From NCBI RefSeq assembly GCF_051020955.1, contig NW_027476092.1:3375501-3439500 (forward strand): a DNA stretch of 64,000 nt, written 5' to 3'. The stretch comes from Megalopta genalis (lineage: Eukaryota > Arthropoda > Insecta > Hymenoptera > Halictidae). This document shows, one piece after another, positions 1 through 9,300 of the stretch (the stretch's first letter is position 1; each line of letters begins with the position of its first letter). A program made the position numbers and the translations under genes. The notes beneath the pieces are model-generated. The model made no database searches, was not told the origin of the DNA, and was given only the letters and a program-made list of their open reading frames with translations.

Positions 1-500
1 ATGATAGGATTTTTCAGAAAATTGAAAAAACCGTAAAATGTCAAGAGTAAAGTGCCCTTATTTTAAACAATGTATCGTTCTAAATGCTTAATCCCTATGT
101 AAAAAAGTTATTTAAGCAGGAATATGTTATTGAAAAAAATTAGAAAAATTTATTTTAGCCGTAAATCGAAAATAATGGGGACACCGGAGCTGTTCGAAGC
201 GCCGAGCGCGCCGCGTACGCCCGAATATTTTCAAAGTCCCAACGTACCGATCAAGAGTAAAGTACCATTTTCCTACATTAGATTTCGTTCTAAATGCTTA
301 ATCCCTATGTAAAAACGTTAGTTAAGCAAGAATATCGTATTTTTAAAAAAATCTAATGATAGGATTTCCCAGAAAATTGAAAAAACCGAAAAATGTCAAG
401 AGTAAAGTGCCATTTTCTGACATTAGATTTCGTTCTAAATGCTTAATCCCTATGTAGAAACGTTAGTTAAGCAAGAATATCGTATTTTTTAAAAAATCTA
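1..500 (+). repeat. Representative 500-bp G-type satellite unit
   Basis: The unit divides into B+C (1-355) and A (356-500, 145 bp). A carries tttcccag or ttttccag, ccgaaaaatg and ccctatgtagaaacg. B carries tttttcag, ccgtaaaatg and cccttattttaaacaatg. C resembles A only in its 3' part, and its 5' part holds a 43-nt cassette (177-219) that is about 74% GC by hand count in otherwise AT-rich DNA. About 56 units of this type occur in the window. A 62-codon open frame (124-312) runs across the B/C boundary and stays open in nearly all copies. I read that as a by-product of homogenisation, not a gene. Confidence 0.93.
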
Positions 501-1022
501 ATGATAGGATTTTTCAGAAAATTGAAAAAACCGTAAAATGTCAAGAGTAAAGTGCCCTTATTTTAAACAATGTATCGTTCTAAATGCTTAATCCCTATGT
601 AAAAAAGTTATTTTAGCAGGAATATGTTATTGAAAAAAATTAGAAAAATTTATTTTAGCCGTAAATCGAAAATAATGGATCGAGCGAATCGGTCGATTGC
701 GCCGAGACGCGCTATGATGCAACAGACGAGCGATTGGAACGCCCGAATATTTTCAAAGTCCCAACGTACCGATCAAGAGTAAAGTACCATTTTCCTACAT
801 TAGATTTCGTTCTAAATGCTTAATCCCTATGTAAAAACGATAGTTAAGCAAGAATATCGTATTTTTAAAAAAATCTAATGATAGGATTTCCCAGAAAATT
901 GAAAAAACCGAAAAATGTCAAGAGTAAAGTGCCATTTTCTGACATTAGATTTCGTTCTACATGCTTAATCCCTATGTAGAGACGTTAGTTAAGCAAGAAT
1001 ATCGTATTTTTAAAAAAATCTA
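501..1022 (+). repeat. Representative 522-bp R-type satellite unit
   Basis: The order B, C, A is the same as in the 500-bp unit, but the C monomer carries a 65-nt cassette (678-742, about 58% GC by hand count) that starts ggatcgagcg and includes tatgatgcaacag. The 22-nt difference in cassette length accounts exactly for 522 versus 500. The two cassettes are alignable: both have gcgccgag at cassette positions 23-30, then diverge. About 37 R units occur in the window. A short inverted repeat, aatcg-gt-cgatt, lies within this cassette. The R cassette shifts the reading frame, so the 62-codon frame of the G unit is not conserved here. Confidence 0.92.
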
Positions 1023-3792
1023 ATGATAGGATTTTTCAGAAAAATGAAAAAAACGGAAAATGTAAAGAGTAAAGTGCCCTTATTTTAAACAATGTATCGT
1101 TCTAAATGCTTAATCCCTATGTAAAAAAGTTATTTTAGCAGGAATATGTTATTGAAAAAAATTAGAAAAATTTATTTTAGCCGTAAATCGAAAATAATGG
1201 GGACACCGGAGCTGTTCGAAGCGCCGAGCGCGCCGCGTACGCCCGAATATTTTCAAAGTCCCAACGTACCGATCAAGAGTAAAGTACCATTTTCCTACAT
1301 TAGATTTCGTTCTAAATGCTTAATCCCTATGTAAAAACGTTAGTTAAGCAAGAATATCGTATTTTTAAAAAAATCTAATGATAGGATTTTCCAGAAAATT
1401 GAAAAAACCGAAAAATGTCAAGAGTAAAGTGCCATTTTCTGACATTAGATTTCGTTCTAAATGCTTAATCCCTATGTAGAAACGTTAGTTAAGCAAGAAT
1501 ATCGTATTTTTAAAAAAATCTAATGATAGGATTTTTCAGAAAATTGAAAAAACCGTAAAATGTCAAGAGTAAAGTGCCCTTACTTTAAACAATGTATCGT
1601 TCTAAATGCTTAATCCCTATGTAAAAAAGTTATTTAAGCAGGAATATGTCATTGAAAAAAATTAGAAAAATTTATTTTAGCCGTAAATCGAAAATAATGG
1701 ATCGAGCGAATCGGTCGATTGCGCCGAGACGCGCTATGATGCAACAGACGAGCGATTGGAACGCCCGAATATTTTCAAAGTCCCAACGTACCGATCAAGA
1801 GTAAAGTACCATTTTCCTACATTAGATTTCGTTCTAAATGCTTAATCCCTATGTAAAAACGTTAGTTAAGCAAGAATATCGTATTTTTAAAAAAATCTAA
1901 TGATAGGATTTTCCAGAAAATTGAAAAAACCGAAAAATGTCAAGAGTAAAGTGCCATTTTCTGACATTAGATTTCGTTCTAAATGCTTAATCCCTATGTA
2001 GAAACGTTAGTTAAGCAAGAATATCGTATTTTTAAAAAAATCTAATGATAGGATTTTTCAGAAAATTGAAAAAACCGTAAAATGTCAAGAGTAAAGTGCC
2101 CTTATTTTAAACAATGTATCGTTCTAAATGCTTAATCCCTATGTAAAAAAGTTATTTAAGCAGGAATATGTTATTGAAAAAAATTAGAAAAATTTATTTT
2201 AGCCGTAAATCGAAAATAATGGATCGAGCGAATCGGTCGATTGCGCCGAGACGCGCTATGATGCAACAGACGAGCGATTGGAACGCCCGAATATTTTCAA
2301 AGTCCCAACGTACCGATCAAGAGTAAAGTACCATTTTCCTACATTAGATTTCGTTCTAAATGCTTAATCCCTATGTAAAAACGTTAGTTAAGCAAGAATA
2401 TCGTATTTTTAAAAAAATCTAATGATAGGATTTCCCAGAAAATTGAAAAAACCGAAAAATGTCAAGAGTAAAGTGCCATTTTCTGACATTAGATTTCGTT
2501 CTAAATGCTTAATTCCTATGTAGAAACGTTAGTTAAGCAAGAATATCGTATTTTTAAAAAAATCTAATGATAGGATTTTTCAGAAAATTGAAAAAACCGT
2601 AAAATGTCAAGAGTAAAGTGCCCTTATTTTAAACAATGTATCGTTCTAAATGCTTAATCCCTATGTAAAAAAGTTATTTAAGCAGGAATATGTTATTGAA
2701 AAAAATTAGAAAAATTTATTTTAGCCGTAAATCGAAAATAATCGATCGAGCGAATCGGTCGATTGCGCCGAGACGCGCTATGATGCAACAGACGAGCGAT
2801 TGGAACCCCCGAATATTTTCAAAGTCCCAACGTACCGATCAAGAGTAAAGTACCATTTTCCTACATTAGATTTCGTTCTAAATGCTTAATCCCTATGTAA
2901 AAACGTTAGTTAAGCAAGAATATCGTATTTTTAAAAAAATCTAATGATAGGATTTTCCAGAAAATTGAAAAAACCGAAAAATGTCAAGAGTAAAGTGCCA
3001 TTTTCTGACATTAGATTTCGTTCTAAATGCTTAATCCCTATGTAGAAACGTTAGTTAAGCAAGAATATCGTATTTTTAAAAAAATCTAATGATAGGATTT
3101 TTCAGAAAATTGAAAAAACCGTAAAATGTCAAGAGTAAAGTGCCCTTATTTTAAACAATGTATCGTTCTAAATGCTTAATCCCTATGTAAAAAAGTTATT
3201 TTAGCAGGAATATGTTATTGAAAAAAATTAGAAAAATTTATTTTAGCCGTAAATCGAAAATAATGGGGACACCGGAGCTGTTCGAAGCGCCGAGCGCGCC
3301 GCGTACGCCCGAATATTTTCAAAGTCCCAACGTACCGATCAAGAGTAAAGTACCATTTTCCTACATTAGATTTCGTTCTAAATGCTTAATCCCTATGTAA
3401 AAACGTTAGTTAAGCAAGAATATCGTATTTTTAAAAAAATCTAATGATAGGATTTTCCAGAAAATTGAAAAAACCGAAAAATGTCAAGAGTAAAGTGCCA
3501 TTTTCTGACATTAGATTTCGTTCTAAATGCTTAATCCCTATGTAGAAACGTTAGTTAAGCAAGAATATCGTATTTTTAAAAAAATCTAATGATAGGATTT
3601 TTCAGAAAATTGAAAAAACCGTAAAATGTCAAGAGTAAAGTGCCCTTATTTTAAACAATGTATCGTTCTAAATGCTTAATCCCTATGTAAAAAAGTTATT
3701 TAAGCAGGAATATGTTATTGAAAAAAATTAGAAAAATTTATTTTAGCCGTAAATCGAAAATAATGGATCGAGCGAATCGGTCGATTGCGCCG

Positions 3793-3806
3793 AGACGCGC
3801 TATGAT
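3793..3806 (+). repeat. Left target-site duplication of element 1
   Basis: The sequence agacgcgctatgat lies directly before the element and is repeated at 9863-9876. The first A is ambiguous with the poly(A), so the length is 13-14 bp. It lies inside an R cassette, directly after gcgccg. A 14-bp duplication is the usual length for R1 itself. Confidence 0.95.
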
Positions 3807-3950
3807 CCCCCCCGTGTCCGCTACCTTGTCGTGGTGGGGGGGCTTCGTGCCCTAATGATCCTCAAGGCTGTGCCGGCGGGGATTTTATTCCCTGGCAGGT
3901 TCTACCTAGCCGGAGTGGCTTGAGGTGAGGGGCCAACTAAAGTCGGACAC
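3807..3950 (+). ncRNA. HDV-like self-cleaving ribozyme candidate at the 5' end of element 1
   Basis: The helices follow the HDV order. P1 pairs CCCCCCC (3807-3813) with GGGGGGG (3836-3842). P2 pairs GUGUCCG (3814-3820) with CGGACAC (3944-3950). P3 pairs ACC (3823-3825) with GGU (3833-3835), which abuts the P1 3' strand, and closes a 7-nt L3 (UUGUCGU). J4/2 begins CUAA, with C3937 in the place of the catalytic cytosine. P4 is long: CCUCAAG (3860-3866) pairs with CUUGAGG (3919-3925), CCCU (3850-3853) with AGGG (3928-3931), and GGGGA (3878-3882) with UUCCC (3888-3892). The P1 strand spacing (nt 1-7 and 30-36) is close to HDV (1-7 and 31-37). Caveats: P1.1 is not clear, the +1 base is C rather than the usual G, and nothing was computed. 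Such ribozymes are known at the 5' ends of several non-LTR retrotransposon families, where they free the RNA from a longer read-through transcript. Confidence 0.72.
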
Positions 3951-4177
3951 ATACCGTAAACCTGTGGTCATGTTTTACAGGAACGGGGGTCTTGCCTTAA
4001 CCGGCCGGACCGCGAGGATGACAACCTCTCTAAAAAATCCCTAGCCCCAAGCAGTGTTGCGCGGTGAAGAGGGCGTAGCTGGAGTAATCGCCAGCTATGG
4101 TTGGTGGGTGCACCAATCTTTAGCGGACAACCCCGGGGTACCTGGCGACCCCCCGGGCGTATTAGCCTTCCCCGGGT
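3951..4177 (+). promoter_or_regulatory. 5' UTR of element 1 downstream of the ribozyme, with two short uORFs
   Basis: This is non-coding leader between the ribozyme fold and the ORF1 start. It holds a uORF of 24 codons (3970-4044, begins MFYRN, ends TAG) and one of 8 codons (4097-4123, MVGGCTNL). A small hairpin, cctgt/acagg, sits near 3961-3980. No TATA box or other promoter is recognisable. A third small frame (3855-3923, 22 codons) lies inside ribozyme helix P4 and is probably not translated. The same leader is found in the other two elements. Confidence 0.7.
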
Positions 4178-6331
4178 ATGGCGGCTCTACCCGGGGTGAC
4201 CTCCTTTCCGACCACACTCGTGGGATCAGATATGGATTCTTTTTCAAATACAACCGGGGAGGGGGGAAACGAGCGTGAGGTGGAGGTGCGCGGGCCTATC
4301 GTGCGCCTCAAAAGATGTACAGAGCCGGTGTCGCGGAGGCATTCTGCAACACGCGGCGCAAAGAGGCCTGCGGAGGGCCTTGGCGACTGCGACGGGGGGG
4401 AGGAGTCGGACTTCTCCGTCTCCTCCCACCACTCGTCGCAGAGCGTCCCGGGCACCTCCACGAGGAAACGGGGCCGGCCACCGACGACCGGGCAATACGT
4501 TGGCCTCCAAGAGGCCAAACGCAAACAGGCTGAGGCTGAAAGAAGCCTCATAGCGGGCATTTTCGACCCGGTTGCCCCGGGACCGAGGCCCGCGAGTTCG
4601 AGCGACCCGCTTCCGGACGAGGTCGAGGTCGCTGCGGATTTCCGGGGCCGCCCGACGCGGGACGTTGCGGCCGCGGTAATGGAGTGCCTGGGCGATGTGG
4701 CCAGGATATCCAATGCCGCGACGGGGCTGAAGGCCAGTGCGGTGCGGTCCCTCCGGACGGCGGCCCTGAGCAGCCGGGTGGGCGTTGCGGAGCTGGCAGT
4801 TCGGTCGGCTCCCAGCGCCACCCGGCTGTTGGAGGCCGAGAACGCTCAATTGCGAGAGCAATTGGCGGAGTTGCGGGCGGAGGTCGCCCGACTCCGTCAA
4901 GCGGTGGAGGCGGGGCCGGCTGTTGCCGGGATGGCTCCGCCGCTGCCCCCTGATGGGGGCAAGGGGTTGCTGCCGGTTATCAGCGCTCGGGGGCCCCAGT
5001 CCCCTGGGCGAGGAGGGTCCTCGCCCCCACCCGCGGCTGTGCCAGCCGACTTGCTGGCACAGATCGGCTCCCTTATCGACGCCAAATTGGCATCGTTCAG
5101 AAGGGAGCTGGTCCCGCGGGTGCGAGGCTCGCGGACGGCGGCACCCGTGCCGCCCGCCCCACCCCTGCCGATGGACAGGAGGGGGGGAAAGAAAAAGGGT
5201 GGCAGTGGGGGAGAGACTGTGGTCGCTAAGGCGACACAAATGCAGCCCGCCCCCACTGTTGCGCCGCCCTCCACCACACCTCCAACTGAGGTGTGGTCAA
5301 AGGTAGTTGGCCGGAAGGCCAAAAGGGCGGCTGCCGCAGATAAACCTGCGGCAGCTGCCAAGGCTGCTTTGACCGAGAGGGCGGCGAAGCGGGTGGCACC
5401 GGCTGCTCCCAAAAGGGCTCCCCTGCCGCCACGTCCGCCCCGCACGGCTGCCGTTACTCTAACGGTACCGGCCGGCGGGGCGATGAGTTACGCCGAGGCG
5501 ATGGCCACTGCCAGGTCCAAAATAGACCTGGCAGAACTTGGCATCGCCTCGCTGAAGCCCAGGAGAGCGGTGACGGGGGCAATAATTTTAGAGGTCCCCG
5601 GAGCTGATGGAGCAGCCAAGGCCACTGCCCTGGCCTCTAAGATGGCTGACGCGCTGGCAGGGACCGGCGTGAAGGTCGCGCGCCCAATCAAAAAGGCCGA
5701 CCTTAGGGTGCGCGGCCTGGTCGACTCGACCACGCCGGTGGAGGTCGCCGCAGCTGTCGCCCGTGTGGGAGGGTGCGACCGGGGGGATGTGAAGACCGGC
5801 GAAATCCGGTCTTCCCCCTCTGGTTTGGGCACCCTCTGGGTCCAGTGCCCTGCTGCGGCCGCGCGCAAAGTTGCGGTCGCTGGCAAATTGACAGTGGGCT
5901 GGACCCAGGCGACGGTGGAGGCCCTCAGCGCCCGCCCCTTGCAGTGCTACCGCTGCTTTGGCTTAGGCCACACGAGGCAGCGGTGCACTGCGGCCGAGGA
6001 TCGGTCCGGCTGCTGTTTTGGGTGCGGCAGTCAGGACCACAGGGTGGCTGGCTGCACTGAACAGCCAAAGTGCCCGCTTTGCGCGGGTGCTGGCAAGCCG
6101 GCCGGCCACCGCCTCGGCAGCCGGGCGTGCCCTGCCAGCGCGAGACGCGGCAGAGGGAGCAGGGGGAGGAGAACCACGACGGCCAAGGCGGCAGCCGCCG
6201 TGGCAGCTACTAATACAAAAGATCCGGCACCCAAGGATGCCACCGTCACGCCCGCGGGGGCGGTTGGGGCTGATAAAACCCCAGACGCCACCGCTCCCGC
6301 GGCGGCGATGGAGATTGAGGCGCCGGAGTAA
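4178..6331 (+). CDS. ORF1 gag-like RNA-binding protein of element 1
   Basis: This 717-aa protein should bind the element RNA and form the ribonucleoprotein, as R1-clade ORF1 proteins do. Near the C terminus are three zinc knuckles: C590-C593-H598-C603 and C613-C616-H621-C626 (both CX2CX4HX4C), then C632-C635-H644-C651 (CX2CX8HX6C). A coiled coil at about 215-243 has four leucines in heptad spacing (L218, L225, L232, L239), so self-association is likely. RKRGRPP at 96-102 resembles an AT-hook core or a nuclear localisation signal. The middle is a low-complexity stretch rich in Ala, Pro and Lys (about 250-460), followed by a conserved-looking region at about 470-589 leading into the knuckles. 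I chose the ATG at 4178 because it has G at -3 and G at +4; M19 is an alternative start. The stop overlaps the ORF2 start. Confidence 0.93.
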   Translation: MAALPGVTSFPTTLVGSDMDSFSNTTGEGGNEREVEVRGPIVRLKRCTEPVSRRHSATRGAKRPAEGLGDCDGGEESDFSVSSHHSSQSVPGTSTRKRGRPPTTGQYVGLQEAKRKQAEAERSLIAGIFDPVAPGPRPASSSDPLPDEVEVAADFRGRPTRDVAAAVMECLGDVARISNAATGLKASAVRSLRTAALSSRVGVAELAVRSAPSATRLLEAENAQLREQLAELRAEVARLRQAVEAGPAVAGMAPPLPPDGGKGLLPVISARGPQSPGRGGSSPPPAAVPADLLAQIGSLIDAKLASFRRELVPRVRGSRTAAPVPPAPPLPMDRRGGKKKGGSGGETVVAKATQMQPAPTVAPPSTTPPTEVWSKVVGRKAKRAAAADKPAAAAKAALTERAAKRVAPAAPKRAPLPPRPPRTAAVTLTVPAGGAMSYAEAMATARSKIDLAELGIASLKPRRAVTGAIILEVPGADGAAKATALASKMADALAGTGVKVARPIKKADLRVRGLVDSTTPVEVAAAVARVGGCDRGDVKTGEIRSSPSGLGTLWVQCPAAAARKVAVAGKLTVGWTQATVEALSARPLQCYRCFGLGHTRQRCTAAEDRSGCCFGCGSQDHRVAGCTEQPKCPLCAGAGKPAGHRLGSRACPASARRGRGSRGRRTTTAKAAAAVAATNTKDPAPKDATVTPAGAVGADKTPDATAPAAAMEIEAPE

Positions 6332-6333
6332 TG
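6329..6333 (+). promoter_or_regulatory. TAATG stop-start overlap coupling ORF1 to ORF2 (element 1)
   Basis: The ORF1 stop TAA (6329-6331) shares its last A with the ORF2 ATG (6331-6333). The same UAAUG arrangement is known in the R1-clade element SART1 of silkworm, where ORF2 is made by translation termination and re-initiation. The sequence shows the overlap; the mechanism here is inferred by analogy. Confidence 0.85.
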
Positions 6334-9300
6334 GGGCCTACTGGCCCTATTATTCAGGCCAACCTGAACCGCTCGGTCAGGGCACAGGACCTTTTTGTGC
6401 AATTCCTGGCCGAGCGGGGTGCCGGGTTGGCCGTAGCGGCGGAGCCGTACCGGGTCCCCGACCATCCACATTGGATGGGGGACTTGGACGGCTCCGTCGT
6501 TATAATATGGGCAGGCCGGCCGGGGTCCCCGGCGTGCTCCGTTATCGAGCGCGGCCGGGGATACCTGGCCGTTGACTGGGGCGGCACCGTGGTTGTGGCG
6601 ATCTACGCACCTCCGAGGTGGTCCCTCGTGGAGTATGAACAGTATCTGGACGTGGTGGGGAGATGCGTCTCTCGCTGCCAGCCGCGTCAGGTGCTGGTCC
6701 TGGGGGACTTCAACGCCAAGTCTTCAGCTTGGGGTTCCCCCGGGACGGACCCGAGGGGCCGGGAGGTGCTTGATTGGGCGGCGGGACTCGGACTCTGTCT
6801 TCTAAACACGGGCTCGGTCCATACGTGCGTGCGGTATAACGGGGGGTCCATCGTTGACCTGTCATGGGCAACGCCCCCGGCCGTGCGCCGTATTACGGGG
6901 TGGAGGGTGGCGGAGGAGGTCGAGACGCTGTCCGACCACAGATACATTGTTCTCGGCCTTTCCGCCGCCCCATCGACGCCCCGACGTCGCCCCGCTGATG
7001 AGGGATCGCCTCAGCCACGGTGGGCGCTGAAGCGCCTCGACCAGGACGCTCTGATGGCGGCAGCCCACGTCGTGGCCTGGCCGGCAACACCGGCCGGGCC
7101 AGTCGACGGGACAAGGGAGGCCCATTGGTTCCGGGGCGCAATGACGTCGATTTGCGACGTCGCCATGCCCCGGGCCAGGGTCTTCCCGAGGAAGGCGGTG
7201 TACTGGTGGTCGCGCGCGATAGCGGATTTACGCACAGAGTGCGTCCGCGCGCGGCGCCAGTACGCCCGCGCCCGTCGACGACGACGTTCCGACGTGGAGC
7301 TGGCTATCCAGCTGTATGGGCGATACAGGGAGAAGGTGGTCGCCCTGCAGCTGGCCATCAGGCAGGCGAAGAGCCAGGCCTGGCGCGACTTTCTCGGGTC
7401 TCTGAACCGAGATCCGTGGGGGCGCCCATACAAAATGGCGATGGGACGTTTACGTCCCTGGGCCCCCCCTCTGACGGAAAGCCTGGATCCGGGGATGCTC
7501 GGACGGGTCGTGGACGCGCTATTCCCCGTCAGCGGGGAGGCGTCCCGGCCCGTCCCTCAGCTAGAGGGACATGAGTGGTCCCCGGATCTGGAGGTCGCGC
7601 CGGAGGAAATGGCCGGGGTAGTCAAATGGCTTCGGGGCAAGAATACTGCCCCGGGGCCGGACGGTATCCCCGGCCGGGTCTGGTTGCTTGCCATGAGCGT
7701 CCTGGGCGGGAGGCTCAGAAGCCTCTTCTCCGGGCTCCTGAGGTCCGGGGTGTTCCCGGACCTCTGGAGGAGAAGTCGGATGGTCCTCTTAAAGAAGGAT
7801 GGGAGGCCTGCGGATTCTCCCTCCGCGTACCGGCCCATTTGCCTCCTGGACGAGGTGGGCAAGATCTTTGAAAAGATCATTGCTGCCCGCCTCGCCAGGC
7901 ACCTGTCCCGCGTTGGCCCCGATCTGGCGGACTGCCAGTTCGGCTTTCGGGAGGGGCGATCGACGGTCGACGCAATCGACCGTCTAAAGTCCCTCTCGGA
8001 CAATGCCGTGGCACGGGGCGGGGTGTGTTTGGCGGTGTCGATCGACATCGTCAATGCATTTAACACCCTGCCCTGGTCCGCCATTAGGGAGGCCCTGGTT
8101 GAACACCAGGTGCCTCCCTCTCTGAGGCGGGTGATCGGGGCCTACCTGCGGGACAGGTGGGTGGAATACCCGGGCCGGTACGGGACGATACGGAGGGAAG
8201 TGGACTGCGGGGTCCCACAGGGGTCCGTGTTAGGACCACTCCTGTGGGACCTGGGATATAACGCAGTCCTGAGGGCTTCCCTGCCCGACGGTGCCACTGT
8301 CGTCTGCTATGCGGACGACACGTTAGTGGTCGCCGTCGGGGACACCTTCGAGAGGACCATCCGACGAGCGGAGGTTGCGGTGGCAGCCGTCGTCGCGAAG
8401 ATCCACGATCTGGGGCTGAAGATGGCCCCGGAGAAGGCCGAGGCCGTCTGGTTTGGACGGCCTCGGTCGCGGCCACCGGCCGGATCGTGGATCTGGGTTG
8501 GAGGAGCCTGCGTCGAGGTGAAGTCCGAGATCAAGTATCTCGGACTGATCCTCGACAGCCACTGGAGATTCGGGGCGCATTTCGGCCGCCTCGTCCCCCG
8601 AGTTGAGAGGGCGGCGGCCTCGCTCGGCCGCCTGTTGCCCAATCTCGGGGGACCGGATAACATGGTGCGTCGCCTATACCTGGGCGTGGTGCGGTCCATG
8701 GCCTTGTACGGCGCCCCGATCTGGGGGCCGTCCGCGAGGGCAAGCCGGCGCATCACTTTGTTGTTGCGCCGGCTTCAGAGGCAAATGGCCCTTCGCCTCA
8801 TACGGGGTTACCGCACCGCGTCTACCGTGGCGGCGCTTGCTCTGGCGGGAGAAATTCCCTTCGAGCTGCAGGCGGCGATGCGCGCCTATGTCTATAGGCG
8901 CATATGCATCGCTGGCCGGGCTCGGGGCGACCCGCCGGAGCGGGAGGCGGTCGACGGCTTCGAACTCCAGGCCCGGGGACTAGCGCTCGCCAGATGGCAT
9001 GCGGAGCTTTGTTCCCATGCCGGCGAGCGCGTCCCTGGGGCTCTCCTGCCACACTTCACCTCGTGGCGGGAGAGGCGGTTTGGCAGGCTCACCTACCGTG
9101 CGACGCAGGTGTTCACCGGGCATGGCTGCTTCGGTGTGTACCTGTGTCGCATCGGTCGGGAAGCGACGACGGTGTGCCACCACTGTGGCGCGGAGGAGGA
9201 CTCGGCGCAGCATACACTGGAGGTATGCCCCGCCTTTTCAGTGCTGCGCCGAGTCCTAAGACGGGAAGTTGGTCGCGACCTCGCTCTCTCCAGCTTAGTT

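Larger units (their letters stand above)
1..3806 (+). repeat. AT-rich tandem satellite, block I (G and R composite units)
   Basis: Head-to-tail composite units, in order G, R, G, R, R, R, G, then an R unit split by element 1. G units begin at 1, 1023 and 3089. Each unit begins at the word atgataggat and contains two or three copies of a 145-bp monomer sharing the core cgttctaaatgcttaatccc. This block holds more private substitutions than the later blocks, for example ttctacatgc near 957, aatcgatcg near 2741 and aattcctatg near 2512, plus a one-base shift in the T/A run near 485. That would fit a position nearer an array edge, but this is inference. No gene or other element is seen here. Confidence 0.95.

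Noticed and set aside
268..300. CENP-B box in the satellite (ttcgttctaaatgc)
   Set aside because: Only the first half (TTCGnnnnA) fits. The CGGG half is absent, and in B monomers even the first T is changed.
124..312. 62-codon open frame repeated in about 56 satellite units (starts MLLKKIRK)
   Set aside because: It is conserved because the satellite is homogenised. The R units break the frame, several copies lose the first ATG (ataggtt), and non-coding flanks are equally conserved. No domain is recognisable.
1..3806. CRISPR array or other direct-repeat immunity locus
   Set aside because: The repeats are contiguous 145-bp monomers without unique spacers, next to eukaryotic retrotransposons.
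3794..3806. The target gacgcgctatgat as a piece of 28S rDNA or the classic R1 target
   Set aside because: 28S rRNA contains a gacgcgcatgaatgg stretch, which looks similar, but the match is short and gapped, and from memory the R1 site lies further downstream in a different sequence. Probably chance; an rDNA alignment would decide.
3855..3923. 22-codon uORF (begins MILKAV) as a functional upstream ORF
   Set aside because: It lies within helix P4 of the ribozyme candidate, so conservation is better explained by RNA structure.
4054..4278. 74-codon frame overlapping the ORF1 start
   Set aside because: It starts at a non-ATG codon, lies mostly in the 5' UTR and shows no domain; ORF1 at 4178 explains the region.
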